Origin: DASSBQ01 sp040981125
Lineage (GTDB): Bacteria; Nitrospirota; Nitrospiria; Nitrospirales; Nitrospiraceae
DNA length: 64,000 bases
Assembly (NCBI GenBank): GCA_040981125.1
Contig: JANRMQ010000004.1
Coordinates: forward strand, 62,001-126,000
Direction: 5' to 3'
This document shows, one piece after another, positions 51,512 to 60,794 of this stretch (its first letter is position 1; every line of letters begins with the position of its first letter). Position numbers and translations under genes: made by a program. The notes under the pieces are model-generated. The model was not told where the DNA came from. It saw only the letters and a program-made list of their open reading frames with translations, and searched no databases.

Positions 51512-52849
51512 ATGCGCATCGAAGTGCCACAGGTTCGCGCGCGAGGGATTTTCTCCCGCCTGTTCAAGGCGGGGTTGCGCGCCGTCGATCCGTACGGCGC
51601 CATGCTTGGCCATATCAGCATTGAGAAAGGTTCGTTGCTGGCGGGACCCTATCGCTATCCGCTTTCGGGGTATCGCCGCATCGTGGCGATCGGCGCGGGC
51701 AAGGCCTCGGCTCGCATGGCGCAGGCACTCGAACATGTATTGGGAAGGTTTTTAGAAAGCGGCTTGGTGGTCGTGAAGTACGGCCATGGCGCCCCGACAA
51801 AGACCGTGCAGATCCTGGAAGCGGGCCATCCCGTCCCCGATCAGCAGGGGCTTGCGGCTGCCGAGCGGTTGCTGGATGTGGTCAAGGCGTTGACCGAAGA
51901 GGATCTGCTGATTGTTCTCTTGTCCGGAGGAGCATCGAGTCTCCTGCCGGCCCCGGTAAACGGTCTCACCCTGCAGGACAAGCAGCATACCACCCAGTTG
52001 TTGCTCCGGAGCGGAGCCACCATCCAGGAAATGAATACGGTACGAAAGCATCTGTCGTCGCTGAAAGGCGGACAGTTGGCCGCGGCGACCAGGGCGCAGG
52101 TGCTGACTCTTCTGTTGTCCGATGTGATCGGCGACGATATCGGGACGATCGGATCCGGCCCGACCGCTCCGGACGATACGACGTTCGACGAGGCCTGGAC
52201 AATCATCCGGCGCTATCGTCTCGACCGGACCATTTCACCATCAGTCCGTCGTCACCTTCTGCGGGGGAGACAAGGGCGAGTACATGAAACGCCGGCATCC
52301 AAGTCGGCCGTCTTCAAGCGCGTGCGTCACCATGTGATCGGCGGCAATCGCGCCGCCGTGGACGCGGTCTCAGGCGCGGCGCTCACCGCCGGTCTCACCT
52401 CGATGGTGATCGGTTCGACTTTGACGGGAGAAGCCAAGGAGGCGGCCAAAGTCTTTGGGGCAATGGCTCGTGAGATTGCCGATCGAGCGAGGCCTCTGCG
52501 CCGTCCCTGCTGTCTCTTGGCCGGAGGGGAATTGACCGTCTCCGTGACCGGTAAAGGAAAAGGAGGTCGAGCCCAAGAGTTCGCCCTCGCATCGGCCGGC
52601 GAGATAGCCGGTTTGAAGAATATCTGGATTGCCGGATTCGCGACGGATGGCTCGGACGGTCCCACCGATGTTGCCGGAGCGATCGTGGACGGAAATACCT
52701 TGGCTGTTGCAAAGCGAAAGGGACTCGATGCTGCGCATGCGTTGCATCAGAACGACGCCTATCCTTTTTTCCAAAAAGCCGGCGGCCATATCATTACCGG
52801 TCCGACCGGCACCAACGTCAACGATCTTTACCTCCTCCTCGCCCTTTAG
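51512..52849 (+). CDS. Glycerate 2-kinase (GckA/MOFRL family)
   Basis: Phosphorylates glycerate to 2-phosphoglycerate. The DUF4147 N-terminal domain (IVAIGAGKASARMAQAL, VKYGHGAPT, EAGHPVPD, LLIVLLSGGASSLL, NTVRKHLSSLKGGQLA, LSDVIGDDIGTIGSGPT) is followed by a MOFRL domain (LAGGELTVSVTGKGKGGRAQEFAL, GFATDGSDGPTDVAGA). 445 residues is normal. ATG 51512 is chosen because the conserved part starts soon after. Its neighbour 14 bases on is a PEP-synthase-like dikinase; 2-phosphoglycerate leads to PEP. Confidence 0.9.
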   Translation: MRIEVPQVRARGIFSRLFKAGLRAVDPYGAMLGHISIEKGSLLAGPYRYPLSGYRRIVAIGAGKASARMAQALEHVLGRFLESGLVVVKYGHGAPTKTVQILEAGHPVPDQQGLAAAERLLDVVKALTEEDLLIVLLSGGASSLLPAPVNGLTLQDKQHTTQLLLRSGATIQEMNTVRKHLSSLKGGQLAAATRAQVLTLLLSDVIGDDIGTIGSGPTAPDDTTFDEAWTIIRRYRLDRTISPSVRRHLLRGRQGRVHETPASKSAVFKRVRHHVIGGNRAAVDAVSGAALTAGLTSMVIGSTLTGEAKEAAKVFGAMAREIADRARPLRRPCCLLAGGELTVSVTGKGKGGRAQEFALASAGEIAGLKNIWIAGFATDGSDGPTDVAGAIVDGNTLAVAKRKGLDAAHALHQNDAYPFFQKAGGHIITGPTGTNVNDLYLLLAL

Positions 52850-52863
52850 GTACGATCCTTCGC

Positions 52864-55488
52864 ATGGCCGCCCTATTTTTGCCGCTGGAGCAGTGTCTCG
52901 ATCCGGCCGTTGCCGGAGGCAAGGCTGTGGGATTGGCGCGCCTCATCGTCGCGGGATTCCACGTTCCCTCGGGTATCTGCCTCACGACTGCTGCGTATCA
53001 CGAATCTTGCCGACAAGCCGGCATCGACGCCGCATCTACGTGGAGACTCGCCCAAGAGCTACCCCCGGACCGACGAATTGACATCCTCGCAGCGGCGCGA
53101 GCACGGATGGCAATTCTTTCCTTCCCAGCGGACTGGACTGGGCATCTTCACGCTGCCCTCAAAACCCTCGGTGGAGAGCCGGGGTTGCTCTGGGCGGTGC
53201 GCTCGTCTGCTACGAATGAAGATACCGCGGAAGCCAGCGGCGCCGGACTCTACAAAACGGACCTCGGCGTGGCCGTCCACGATATTCCGCGCGCGATCCG
53301 GGATTGTTGGACTTCGCTTTGGGAGGAACGAGTGGTCTCATATCTCAACCGGGTTGGAGCAATGGATCCGGCCCCGGCCATGGCGGTCATTGTGCAACCG
53401 ATGATCGCCGCCCGTGTGTCCGGCGTGGCGTTCTCCCGGCATCCGGTGACGGGCGACGATCAAACGCTCATCAATGCGGTCCCCGGTTTGGCTGCGCCCC
53501 TGGTGTCAGGGCGGGTAGAGCCGGACGAGTATGCGGTCTCGCGCCAAGAATCTGGCCTCGCGGCTACGGTACTGTCGCGCCGCGTCGTCCGAAAATCTTC
53601 CGTGATGAATCTCAGCTCGACCGGTCCGGTCATTGAGGAATTGCCTGAAGCGGTGGGCCGGTGCGCCTCCCTTACAGACCGGGAGGCGGTGATGCTCGCG
53701 TGCGCCGTCCAAGAGGTGGAGCGGGCACTGGGTCAGCCGGTCGATGTGGAATGGGCAATCGACCAAGACAGTGTATGGCTGCTCCAAGCTCGGCCGGCTT
53801 CCAGCCGAAGCGATGAGGACGGTTTGAGGAACTCCCAGTGCGAATGGTCTCGTGCCAATCTCAAGGAGACGCTGCCGGAACTGCCGAGTCCGCTGGGTCT
53901 CTCCTTCCTGAATCAGTTTATGGAAAATTTCATCCTGCGCCATTACCGTGAATTGGGATGCGAAATTCCCGCCGGCCTCGCAGCCGTCCGGATTGTTCAA
54001 GGCCGGCCCTTCATTAATGTCACGTTGCTGCAATCATGCCTGGCGCAATTGGGCGGACGTCCCGAATTAGTGACCGAACAGATGGGCGGAGAAGGTGAAA
54101 TGGCCGCGCAACGGCCCGCGCGACTTCCCGCCTGGAAGCTTGTGCGCGCGTTGCTCAGGATGCGCCGGCAAATTCGTCATGCCCTTCGGGGCGCGCCGCA
54201 ATGGTTTGACGATCTCAAACAAGTTTCCTCGTTGCAAACCGACGGCTCGATAGAGCATCTTCCGGTTGAGGAGGTACTGCGCCGGGTCGAATGGTTAGGA
54301 ATCTATCTCAGTGGAGGAGAATGCACCTTTGCGGTTGTAGCCGCGGTTGGACAGGCGCAGCAGGTCTTGGGCACGGTCCTCCCTCGGTGGCTGGGCACAG
54401 AGTGGCGATCTCTGCTGAATCGAGCGTTGCAAGGGCAGCACACCATCATCAGCGCCAAGCAGATTCGGGCGTTGCGGGAGATTGCAGACCATGCCGGCCA
54501 CGAGGCGAAGGCGCGGGCCTTTTTCCTATCCGATCACTGGATACCGGCGCTCTATCGGGAGCAATTGGAAGGAACGGCCTGTGTGGCGGAATTGGATGCA
54601 TTTTTGGCGGAATTTGGCCATCGGGCCATCGGAGAGTCCGACATCATGAGCCCCCGCTTCGCCGAAGATCCCACATACCTGTTGAATGTGATCCGTCGGC
54701 ACCTTCAGGATGCCTCGCGCGGGACGGCAGAGCAGGCAGCCAGAGAGCAGGAGTTAGACCGTAAGGTAGCCCTGGAGACGATTCGGCGCCGTCTGGGATG
54801 GAGATACGATCGGCGGCTGATGTTCAAATGGTGGTATACGCGCCTCTGCCATGCTTCCGCCTTACGGGAGGCCAATCGGCATTCCTTGATGTACTACGGG
54901 ACGGCTATGCGGAGGCTGGCCCTGGTCCTCGGCAAAAGACTCATGGAGCGCGGCGTTCTGTCGGCTCCGGATGATGTCTTCTTTGTCACGGTGGAAGAAT
55001 TCATGCAGTTAACACGCGGCTCCTCTTCTGCCTATGATTGGAATGCGCTGGTGAGGCGGCGTCGGGCGCTTCGCCGAAGATACGCCGAAACGACGGTACC
55101 GGACTTTTTCCCGGCATCCGGAAGCCGGCCGGAGACGTCCGGAGAGCCTACCATGGATGCGGGACGATGCCTGCACGGCGTCTCGATCAGCGGTGGAGTC
55201 GCCGAAGGACCGGTGGTGATCGTACGGAGCGCAAAGGACATCGAGAAAGTGCGGCGCGGTGATATCCTCGTTGCGCCGGTGATTGATCCAGGAATGGTGA
55301 CGGTGCTCGGGCTGGCTGCCGGTCTGATTGCGGAGATGGGAGGGACGTTATCTCATGGAGCGATCATCCTGAGGGAATACGGAATTCCGGGCGTTGTGAA
55401 CGTCTCTCGTGTCACCGAGTTGTTGAGAGACGGAGACCGTGTCAGGCTCAATGCCGTCGTAGGCTTGGTGGAGCGTGTCCCTGCTTGA
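52864..55488 (+). CDS. Rifampin-phosphotransferase-like dikinase (PPDK_N plus C-terminal His domain)
   Basis: 874 residues. The N-terminal ATP-grasp domain of PEP synthase/PPDK shows GGKAVGLARL, LWAVRSSATNEDTAEASGAG, QPMIAARVSGVAFSRHPVTG and VDVEWAIDQDSVWLLQARP (ending near residue 315). A long central domain follows, and the swivelling phospho-histidine domain is at the extreme C-terminus: GGTLSHGAIILREYGIPGVV with His831. No C-terminal PEP/pyruvate TIM barrel exists, so it is not PEP synthase. The ATP - central - His order and size match rifampin phosphotransferase, which phosphorylates a small molecule with the beta-phosphate of ATP. The acceptor is unknown. Confidence 0.8.
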   Translation: MAALFLPLEQCLDPAVAGGKAVGLARLIVAGFHVPSGICLTTAAYHESCRQAGIDAASTWRLAQELPPDRRIDILAAARARMAILSFPADWTGHLHAALKTLGGEPGLLWAVRSSATNEDTAEASGAGLYKTDLGVAVHDIPRAIRDCWTSLWEERVVSYLNRVGAMDPAPAMAVIVQPMIAARVSGVAFSRHPVTGDDQTLINAVPGLAAPLVSGRVEPDEYAVSRQESGLAATVLSRRVVRKSSVMNLSSTGPVIEELPEAVGRCASLTDREAVMLACAVQEVERALGQPVDVEWAIDQDSVWLLQARPASSRSDEDGLRNSQCEWSRANLKETLPELPSPLGLSFLNQFMENFILRHYRELGCEIPAGLAAVRIVQGRPFINVTLLQSCLAQLGGRPELVTEQMGGEGEMAAQRPARLPAWKLVRALLRMRRQIRHALRGAPQWFDDLKQVSSLQTDGSIEHLPVEEVLRRVEWLGIYLSGGECTFAVVAAVGQAQQVLGTVLPRWLGTEWRSLLNRALQGQHTIISAKQIRALREIADHAGHEAKARAFFLSDHWIPALYREQLEGTACVAELDAFLAEFGHRAIGESDIMSPRFAEDPTYLLNVIRRHLQDASRGTAEQAAREQELDRKVALETIRRRLGWRYDRRLMFKWWYTRLCHASALREANRHSLMYYGTAMRRLALVLGKRLMERGVLSAPDDVFFVTVEEFMQLTRGSSSAYDWNALVRRRRALRRRYAETTVPDFFPASGSRPETSGEPTMDAGRCLHGVSISGGVAEGPVVIVRSAKDIEKVRRGDILVAPVIDPGMVTVLGLAAGLIAEMGGTLSHGAIILREYGIPGVVNVSRVTELLRDGDRVRLNAVVGLVERVPA

Positions 55489-55554
55489 CCTTTCTACGCA
55501 GTTTCCGTAGGCTTCATCAATTTTTCGCGTTGACGGTTCCCGCATCGGAAAGCG

Positions 55555-56970
55555 ATGGCCTTCACCTCCTCCTCCTTCTTGCTTGGCGCCGGCATGGCAT
55601 TGGCGCTCACCTTGTTGGCCGTGTCGGTGTGGATCATTGCGCGACTGCGTGATCGCCTGGAGGCCCTACCGGCCGATAGCCTAGAGCGCCTGCATCGAGC
55701 TGAAGCCACGTGCGGAGAGCTTCGGCGGCGCCTGCAAGAAGAACAGCTCCTGACGGGCGGTCTTCGTGACGAGTTGGCCCTGTCGCAACGGGCCTGCGCC
55801 GTGGCGGAGACAAAGAGCGCGGAAGCCGCCAAACAGGCGGGCGAGCAAAAGGCCTTGCTGCAGGAAGCGCGGCGCGAGCTTCAAGACTCGTTTCGAGCGC
55901 TGTCCGGGGAGGCGCTGAAACAGAATAACGAAGCGTTTCTGCAATTGGCCCGTTCATCTTTCGCGACATTTCAGGTCGAAGCCAACGGCGATCTTGGCAG
56001 GCGGCACCAAGCCATCGATGATCTGGTGCGGCCGCTGCAGGATCAACTCAAACGGTACGAGTCCCAGATCAACCAGGTCGAACAAATGCGGCTCCGCGAC
56101 TATGGAGGCCTTGAACAGCATCTGAAGCTCATGGCTGAATCACATCAGCGGCTGCAGCAGGAGACCGGAAATCTCGTGAGGGCTTTGCGTGCGCCGGTGG
56201 TACGCGGCCGCTGGGGAGAGACCACGTTGAGGCGGGTCGCCGAACTGGCAGGCATGAGCGCGCAGTGTGATTTTGTCGAACAGGCTACGGTGAACCAGGG
56301 AGACGGCAACTTTCGTCCGGATATGGTCGTGCGGCTTCCGGCCGGGCGGCAAGTCGTGGTGGACGCCAAAACCGTCTTGTCGGCCTATCTCGACGCACAT
56401 GAATGTCAGGACGAAAGCCAGCGGCTGGCTCATCTTATCCGACATGCCGCCCAGGTCCGTTCGCGCATGGAGGAACTGAGCCTGAAGGCCTATTGGAATC
56501 AGTTCGCGCAAGCGCCTGAGTTCGTGATACTGTTTCTGCCCGGTGAGCAGTTCCTCGGCGCGGCGCTGGAGCAGGATTCTTCATTGATCGAGGACGGGTT
56601 TGCCCGCGGGGTGGTCATTGCGACGCCGACGACGTTGGTGGCGCTTTTGCGCGCCATCGCATACGGATGGCGCCAGGAACAGTTGACTGAACATGCCGCA
56701 TTGGCCGGGAAGTTGGGCAAGGATCTGTATGAACGGATGGCGGTGCTGGCCGACCATCTGAATGAGATCGGGCAATCGCTTACCAGAAGTGTGCAAGCGT
56801 ATAATAAAGCGGTTGCTTCATTGGAGACGCGCATTCTTCCGGCCGCCAGAAAATTTAAAGAATTCGGCGTGTCGTCGGAGAAGGAGCTGAGTACGCTCGA
56901 CACAATAGGCGTCGCGCCGAGGCAACCCCCATCGTTGGTAGGACAGGACGCCGCCGGGAGTGCAGAATGA
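55555..56970 (+). CDS. rmuC: DNA recombination protein RmuC
   Basis: 471 residues: N-terminal membrane helix (SFLLGAGMALALTLLAVSVWIIA), a long coiled coil (about 40-150, rich in Glu/Arg/Leu), and the RmuC nuclease-like domain with RAPVVRGRWGETTLRRVAELAGM, FRPDMVVRLPAGRQVVVDAKTVLSAY and FLPGEQFLGAALEQD. RmuC limits DNA inversions at short repeats. It overlaps the MazG-like gene in an ATGA. Confidence 0.92.
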   Translation: MAFTSSSFLLGAGMALALTLLAVSVWIIARLRDRLEALPADSLERLHRAEATCGELRRRLQEEQLLTGGLRDELALSQRACAVAETKSAEAAKQAGEQKALLQEARRELQDSFRALSGEALKQNNEAFLQLARSSFATFQVEANGDLGRRHQAIDDLVRPLQDQLKRYESQINQVEQMRLRDYGGLEQHLKLMAESHQRLQQETGNLVRALRAPVVRGRWGETTLRRVAELAGMSAQCDFVEQATVNQGDGNFRPDMVVRLPAGRQVVVDAKTVLSAYLDAHECQDESQRLAHLIRHAAQVRSRMEELSLKAYWNQFAQAPEFVILFLPGEQFLGAALEQDSSLIEDGFARGVVIATPTTLVALLRAIAYGWRQEQLTEHAALAGKLGKDLYERMAVLADHLNEIGQSLTRSVQAYNKAVASLETRILPAARKFKEFGVSSEKELSTLDTIGVAPRQPPSLVGQDAAGSAE

Positions 56971-57392
56971 GTGAACAGCAGCGCATGGTTGAAGAATTTC
57001 ATCAAAAATTTGAACTGCGCACCGAACCGACGCCGGCGATCCCGGATGACGCGACGCGCCGGCTCCGGATCCGGCTGATTCAGGAAGAATTCGACGAGGT
57101 CAAAGAGGCTCTGGAAAGACAGGATTTGAACGGAATCGCCAAGGAATTGGCCGATTTGCTCTATGTCGTGTACGGTACCGCTGTATCATACGGCATCGAC
57201 ATGGATCCGGTGTTCCGGGAAGTTCACCGCTCGAATCTCAGCAAGGTAGGGGGCTACAAACGCGGGGACGGGAAATGGGTGAAGCCGCCGACCTACTCGC
57301 CGGCGCAGATCGGACCTATTCTCACGTCGCAGCTTGCGGGTCCCGGCCGCTCCTGCTCGGTTCATATGGTCGAAGCTCCGGACGCGGAGTAA
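56967..57392 (+). CDS. MazG/HisE-like nucleotide pyrophosphohydrolase
   Basis: 141 residues of all-alpha NTP-PPase type. The metal-binding EExxE-x(n)-ExxD motif is present: IQEEFDEVKEAL, then IAKELADLLYVVYG. A later KVGGYKRGDGKWVKPPTY segment is typical of the Af0060-like group. The last about 30 residues are variable. It probably hydrolyses a non-canonical or modified NTP; coupling to rmuC suggests a DNA-integrity role, which is inference. Confidence 0.82.
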   Translation: MSEQQRMVEEFHQKFELRTEPTPAIPDDATRRLRIRLIQEEFDEVKEALERQDLNGIAKELADLLYVVYGTAVSYGIDMDPVFREVHRSNLSKVGGYKRGDGKWVKPPTYSPAQIGPILTSQLAGPGRSCSVHMVEAPDAE

Positions 57393-57397
57393 TGCGC

Positions 57398-57907
57398 ATG
57401 AAGGAACTGCATTGCCCGGCCTGCGGGACGCCGTTTGTTCGGCTCACGCATCAGCCCGGGATCATGGAACGCCTTTTCAATCGCTTCGGTCTCTTTATGT
57501 ATCGTTGCCAGGTATGCACCAATCAGTTTCGAGCCATTCGTTCGGGCGCTCGACATGCCACGCAACAGTTCGATCGGCGGCAATACCGGCGGCTTATCGC
57601 CAATATTCCGGCCGCCGTTACGGTTGATCAGCCGAGTTTCGACGGATTGATCACGGATGTCTCCATGGGGGGCTGTACGATCCAGACGGAGGCCGCTTTT
57701 CCCCGTGGGACGTTCGTCGAGGTTCTGCTCAAACCGCCGCAGAGCGAAACGGATATCAAGGTGGATGCGGCGATGATTTGTTCGCAGCGGGGCTCGACAG
57801 TCGGTCTTAAATTTCTGGAATTCGAACCGGACGATAAGCACCGGCTCGGCGAATTGGTATTAAACCTTCTGGTCACGCAAAGTCCGTCTCCGGGCATCAC
57901 CGCGTGA
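57398..57907 (+). CDS. Zinc-ribbon plus PilZ domain protein
   Basis: 169 residues. ATG 57398 has GGAG 8 bases upstream, so it is preferred over ATG 57392. The N-terminal zinc ribbon has C6xxC9 and C37xxC40 (HCPACG...YRCQVC). The PilZ domain starts with FDRRQYRRLIANIPA (Arg motif) and LITDVSMGGCTI (DxSxxG, intact), ending GLKFLEF. It likely senses c-di-GMP. The zinc ribbon resembles the stand-alone 48-residue protein at 29774-29920. It converges on panC with a 48-base overlap. Confidence 0.8.
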   Translation: MKELHCPACGTPFVRLTHQPGIMERLFNRFGLFMYRCQVCTNQFRAIRSGARHATQQFDRRQYRRLIANIPAAVTVDQPSFDGLITDVSMGGCTIQTEAAFPRGTFVEVLLKPPQSETDIKVDAAMICSQRGSTVGLKFLEFEPDDKHRLGELVLNLLVTQSPSPGITA

Positions 57908-58768
57908 TCTCGGCGGCTTCTTCGAAACACCGACCGGCATATTATCAATCAAACGGATCGATCCCACGCGTATTGCCCCGAGCAGCACGCAATCTCCTCG
58001 GACTGTCGTCACCGGTTCCAACGTAACGGGATTGCAGACGGCAAGATATTCGACTCGCGCCAGGCGTTCTTGCGCAATCAAACCGGCCATGACCCGGATA
58101 ATATCCTTGCTCACACGGGCTCCTTTGCCGAGCGCTTGGGCGCCCGCGCTGAGACCTCGGTACAGCACGGGCGCCGCTTGCCGTTCCGCCTGGGACAGAT
58201 AGACATTGCGCGAGCTCAACGCCAATCCATCGAATTCCCGCACGGTGGGATGAACGATGATGGCGCATCCGATGTTCAAATCCGTGACAAGCCGGCGGAC
58301 GAGCGTCGCCTGTTGATAATCTTTTTGGCCGAAGAAGGCGGCGTCCGGCCCCACGAGGCAGAGGAGTTTGGTTACGATCGTCGCGACCCCTTGAAAGTGG
58401 GTGGGACGAGCGGCCCCTTCCCAGCATCGGGCGATACCGGGGACTGAAACCACGGTTTGAAATCGGTCCGGATACATTGAGGCGGTGTCCGGCGCGAAGA
58501 TCACGTCGACGCCTTCGGCCTTGCACAGCGCTTGGTCCTTCCGAAGCGGGCGAGGATAGCGGGCGAAATCTTCCTTGGGACCGAATTGCGTCGGGTTCAC
58601 GAAGATGCTGACGACCACCGCATCGCAGCACAGTCGCGCAGCCCTGATCAAGGCCCTGTGGCCGGCATGCAGGGCGCCCATGGTCGGCACGAGCGCAATC
58701 GTCACGCCTTCCCGGCGGAGGGCTCTACTCCACTTCGTCACGGCAGAGAGGGATCGGATAGTCTTCAC
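57860..58768 (-). CDS. panC: Pantothenate synthetase
   Basis: Joins pantoate and beta-alanine with ATP. PTMGALHAGHRALI contains the nucleotidyltransferase HxGH; VVSIFVNPTQFGPKEDF, RPTHFQGVATIVTKL, FFGQKDYQQ and ALSSRNVYLS are diagnostic. About 20 basic residues at the C-terminus exceed the usual end and overlap the convergent PilZ gene. The start overlaps the folK stop (ATGA on the minus strand). Confidence 0.94.
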   Translation of the reverse strand: MKTIRSLSAVTKWSRALRREGVTIALVPTMGALHAGHRALIRAARLCCDAVVVSIFVNPTQFGPKEDFARYPRPLRKDQALCKAEGVDVIFAPDTASMYPDRFQTVVSVPGIARCWEGAARPTHFQGVATIVTKLLCLVGPDAAFFGQKDYQQATLVRRLVTDLNIGCAIIVHPTVREFDGLALSSRNVYLSQAERQAAPVLYRGLSAGAQALGKGARVSKDIIRVMAGLIAQERLARVEYLAVCNPVTLEPVTTVRGDCVLLGAIRVGSIRLIDNMPVGVSKKPPRSRGDARRRTLRDQKV

Positions 58769-59328
58769 GCGGGCGGCTCACCGGAACGCGGGGGGCCGCA
58801 GGATGGGCGGTTTCCATATCGGCTGCTCGGCTGGGGGTCCAGTCGCCGAACTGCCGACCGATCCTTCACATCATCCAGCAGTTCCGCGACGGTTCGATTC
58901 AACAGGGGGTGCCGCCATTCAGAAGCCACTTCAGCCAGCGGCATGAGGACAAAGCGTCTCTGATGCAGGCGCGGATGGGGAATCGAGAGTCCCGGTTCAT
59001 TGATAATCCGATCATCATAAAAAAGGATGTCTAGATCCAGAGTGCGAGGACCGTTGCGATGCTCTTCCTCACGCCCGAGCGCCCGCTCGATCTCTCGGCA
59101 GATGTCCAGCAGGCTTTTGGGCGTGATGTCCGTCTCCAGGCGCACTACCCCATTCAGAAACCAGTCGGGACCCGGCGATGCCCCATCCATGACCGGTTCG
59201 GTTTCATAGAGGGAAGAGGTCGCGTCGAGTCGTGAATGCGGCAGCAAGCTCAGCAGCGTCATGGCCCGGTCGCAATAATCCAAGCGATTACCTACGTTGG
59301 AGCCGAAACCGATGAGGGTGGTCGCCAT
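58765..59328 (-). CDS. folK: 6-hydroxymethyl-7,8-dihydropterin pyrophosphokinase
   Basis: Transfers pyrophosphate to hydroxymethyl-dihydropterin in folate synthesis. Family motifs: LIGFGSNVGNR, YETEPV, WFLNGVVRLET, RNGPRTLDLDILFYDD (the RxxRxLDLDI active site) and IPHPRLHQRRFVLMPLAE. The C-terminus carries an about 30-residue Pro/Arg/Ser tail. It overlaps panC by 4 bases; folate and pantothenate genes are commonly linked. Confidence 0.94.
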   Translation of the reverse strand: MATTLIGFGSNVGNRLDYCDRAMTLLSLLPHSRLDATSSLYETEPVMDGASPGPDWFLNGVVRLETDITPKSLLDICREIERALGREEEHRNGPRTLDLDILFYDDRIINEPGLSIPHPRLHQRRFVLMPLAEVASEWRHPLLNRTVAELLDDVKDRSAVRRLDPQPSSRYGNRPSCGPPRSGEPPA

Positions 59329-59345
59329 ACGTCGATCCGTGAGGA

Positions 59346-59404
59346 GTTAGGCCTGAGGCGTGTGTGATTGAGAGGCCGCTCAGGCTTCACGCCTGACGCC
59401 TTAC
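59346..59404. repeat. Imperfect inverted repeat between dapL and folK
   Basis: 17-base arms (59346-59362 and 59388-59404), 14 of 17 matching, around GGCCTGAGGCGTG / CACGCCTGACGCC. It begins six bases past the dapL stop on the minus strand. It may be a processing site, weak terminator or small repeat element; no T-run follows on the transcribed strand. Confidence 0.45.
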
Positions 59405-59409
59405 GGGTC

Positions 59410-60585
59410 TCAAAATCCTGTCTTCTTCATTCGCTCCACCGTTTCCGCCAGTCGTTCCTTCGACGTGGTGACCGTCATCCGGATATAGCCCTCGCCAGGC
59501 GTGCCGAAGCCGTTGCCCGGCGTCGTCACGATGCCGGCCTTCTCCAAGAGATGCGCCGTGAACGATGCGGACGTATAGCCCTTCGGGACCGTTACCCACA
59601 CGTAGAAAGCCGCAGGCGGTGGATCGACTTCCAGCCCCAGCTGTTTCAACCCGGGGACCAGCACATCGCGCCGTTCCTGATACACCTTGCGCAGCTCGTC
59701 GGTGACCGAATCATCGAGGTTGAGTGCCGTGATCCCGGCCTCCTGAACGGCCTGGAATACGCCGGAGTCCAGGTTGCTTTTGACCTTGCCCAAGCCGGCC
59801 AACACCTCTCGGTTGCCGACGGCAAAGCCCAAACGCCACCCGGTCATGTTATAGGTCTTGGAGAGCGAATGAAATTCGACCCCGACTTCCTTGGCGCCGT
59901 CTATTTCAAGGAAACTGGCAGGACGATGTCCGTCATAAAAGATCTCCGAATAGGCCGCATCGTGGCAGACGATGATCTGATTCGCCCGCGCGAAGTCGAC
60001 GACTCGCCGAAAGTAGTCCTTGCTCATGACCACCGAGGTCGGATTGTTCGGCGAATTCAACCACATCAGTTTCGCCTTCCGGGCGACATCTGGAGGAATG
60101 GCCGTCAAATCCGGTAAGAAGCCGTTCTCCTTCGTCAGCGGCATGATGTGCGAGGTGCCGCCGGCGAAGCTCGTGCCGACCGGGTACACCGGATAACCGG
60201 GACTCGGCACCAGGACGATATCCCCCGGATCGACAAAGGCAAGCGGGGCATGACCGATTCCTTCTTTCGATCCGATGAGCGTCAATACTTCCGAGGCCGG
60301 GTCCAGCGTGACATTGAAACGCCGTTTGTACCAGCCGGTCACCGCCCCGCGGAATGACGCCATGCCCTCATAGGAGGGATACTGGTGGTGTTGGGGGTCG
60401 CCTGCGGCCTTGCGCAAGCTTTCAATGATCGGAGCCGGGGTCGGCAGGTCCGGGTCGCCGATACCCAGATTGATAATATCCACACCCCGCTTGATGGCTT
60501 CTTGTTTCATCTTATCGATGGCGGCGAACAGATAGGGAGGCAGTGTCTTAATACGTGTGGCATATTCAATGGGAAACCCGGCCAT
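59410..60585 (-). CDS. dapL: LL-diaminopimelate aminotransferase
   Basis: PLP enzyme making LL-diaminopimelate directly from tetrahydrodipicolinate, bypassing the acylated intermediates. ATG 60585 has AAGGAG 9 bases upstream. INLGIGDPDLPTP, LTLIGSKEGIGH, LNSPNNPTS, CHDAAYSEIFYDGHRP and PLP-lysine K243 in HSLSKTYNMTGWRLGFAVGN match DapL. 391 residues. With dapA, dapB, lysA and a DapF-family gene in this window it completes the aminotransferase route; no dapD/dapC/dapE is seen here. Confidence 0.88.
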   Translation of the reverse strand: MAGFPIEYATRIKTLPPYLFAAIDKMKQEAIKRGVDIINLGIGDPDLPTPAPIIESLRKAAGDPQHHQYPSYEGMASFRGAVTGWYKRRFNVTLDPASEVLTLIGSKEGIGHAPLAFVDPGDIVLVPSPGYPVYPVGTSFAGGTSHIMPLTKENGFLPDLTAIPPDVARKAKLMWLNSPNNPTSVVMSKDYFRRVVDFARANQIIVCHDAAYSEIFYDGHRPASFLEIDGAKEVGVEFHSLSKTYNMTGWRLGFAVGNREVLAGLGKVKSNLDSGVFQAVQEAGITALNLDDSVTDELRKVYQERRDVLVPGLKQLGLEVDPPPAAFYVWVTVPKGYTSASFTAHLLEKAGIVTTPGNGFGTPGEGYIRMTVTTSKERLAETVERMKKTGF

Positions 60586-60794
60586 GCTGGGAAACTCCTT
60601 TCCGGCGATCATGCGGAGGCATCGAGGCAATCGCGCTCGGCGTCCGGCCTGTGAGCAATTCTTTGAATGAAGGGGTAGACTACAGCAGGTGCACTGTGGC
60701 AATCAACGAGAGGAATCAGGTGGATGATCCGGCACGGTCCGGCGGTGACCGATCGGAGGCCGGCCGTACCGGGTCCAACGGGAGAGGGTGAGCG

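Noticed and set aside
52864..55488. Annotation as phosphoenolpyruvate synthase
   Set aside because: The phospho-His domain is at the very C-terminus and the PEP-binding barrel is absent, so PEP synthase is not supported.
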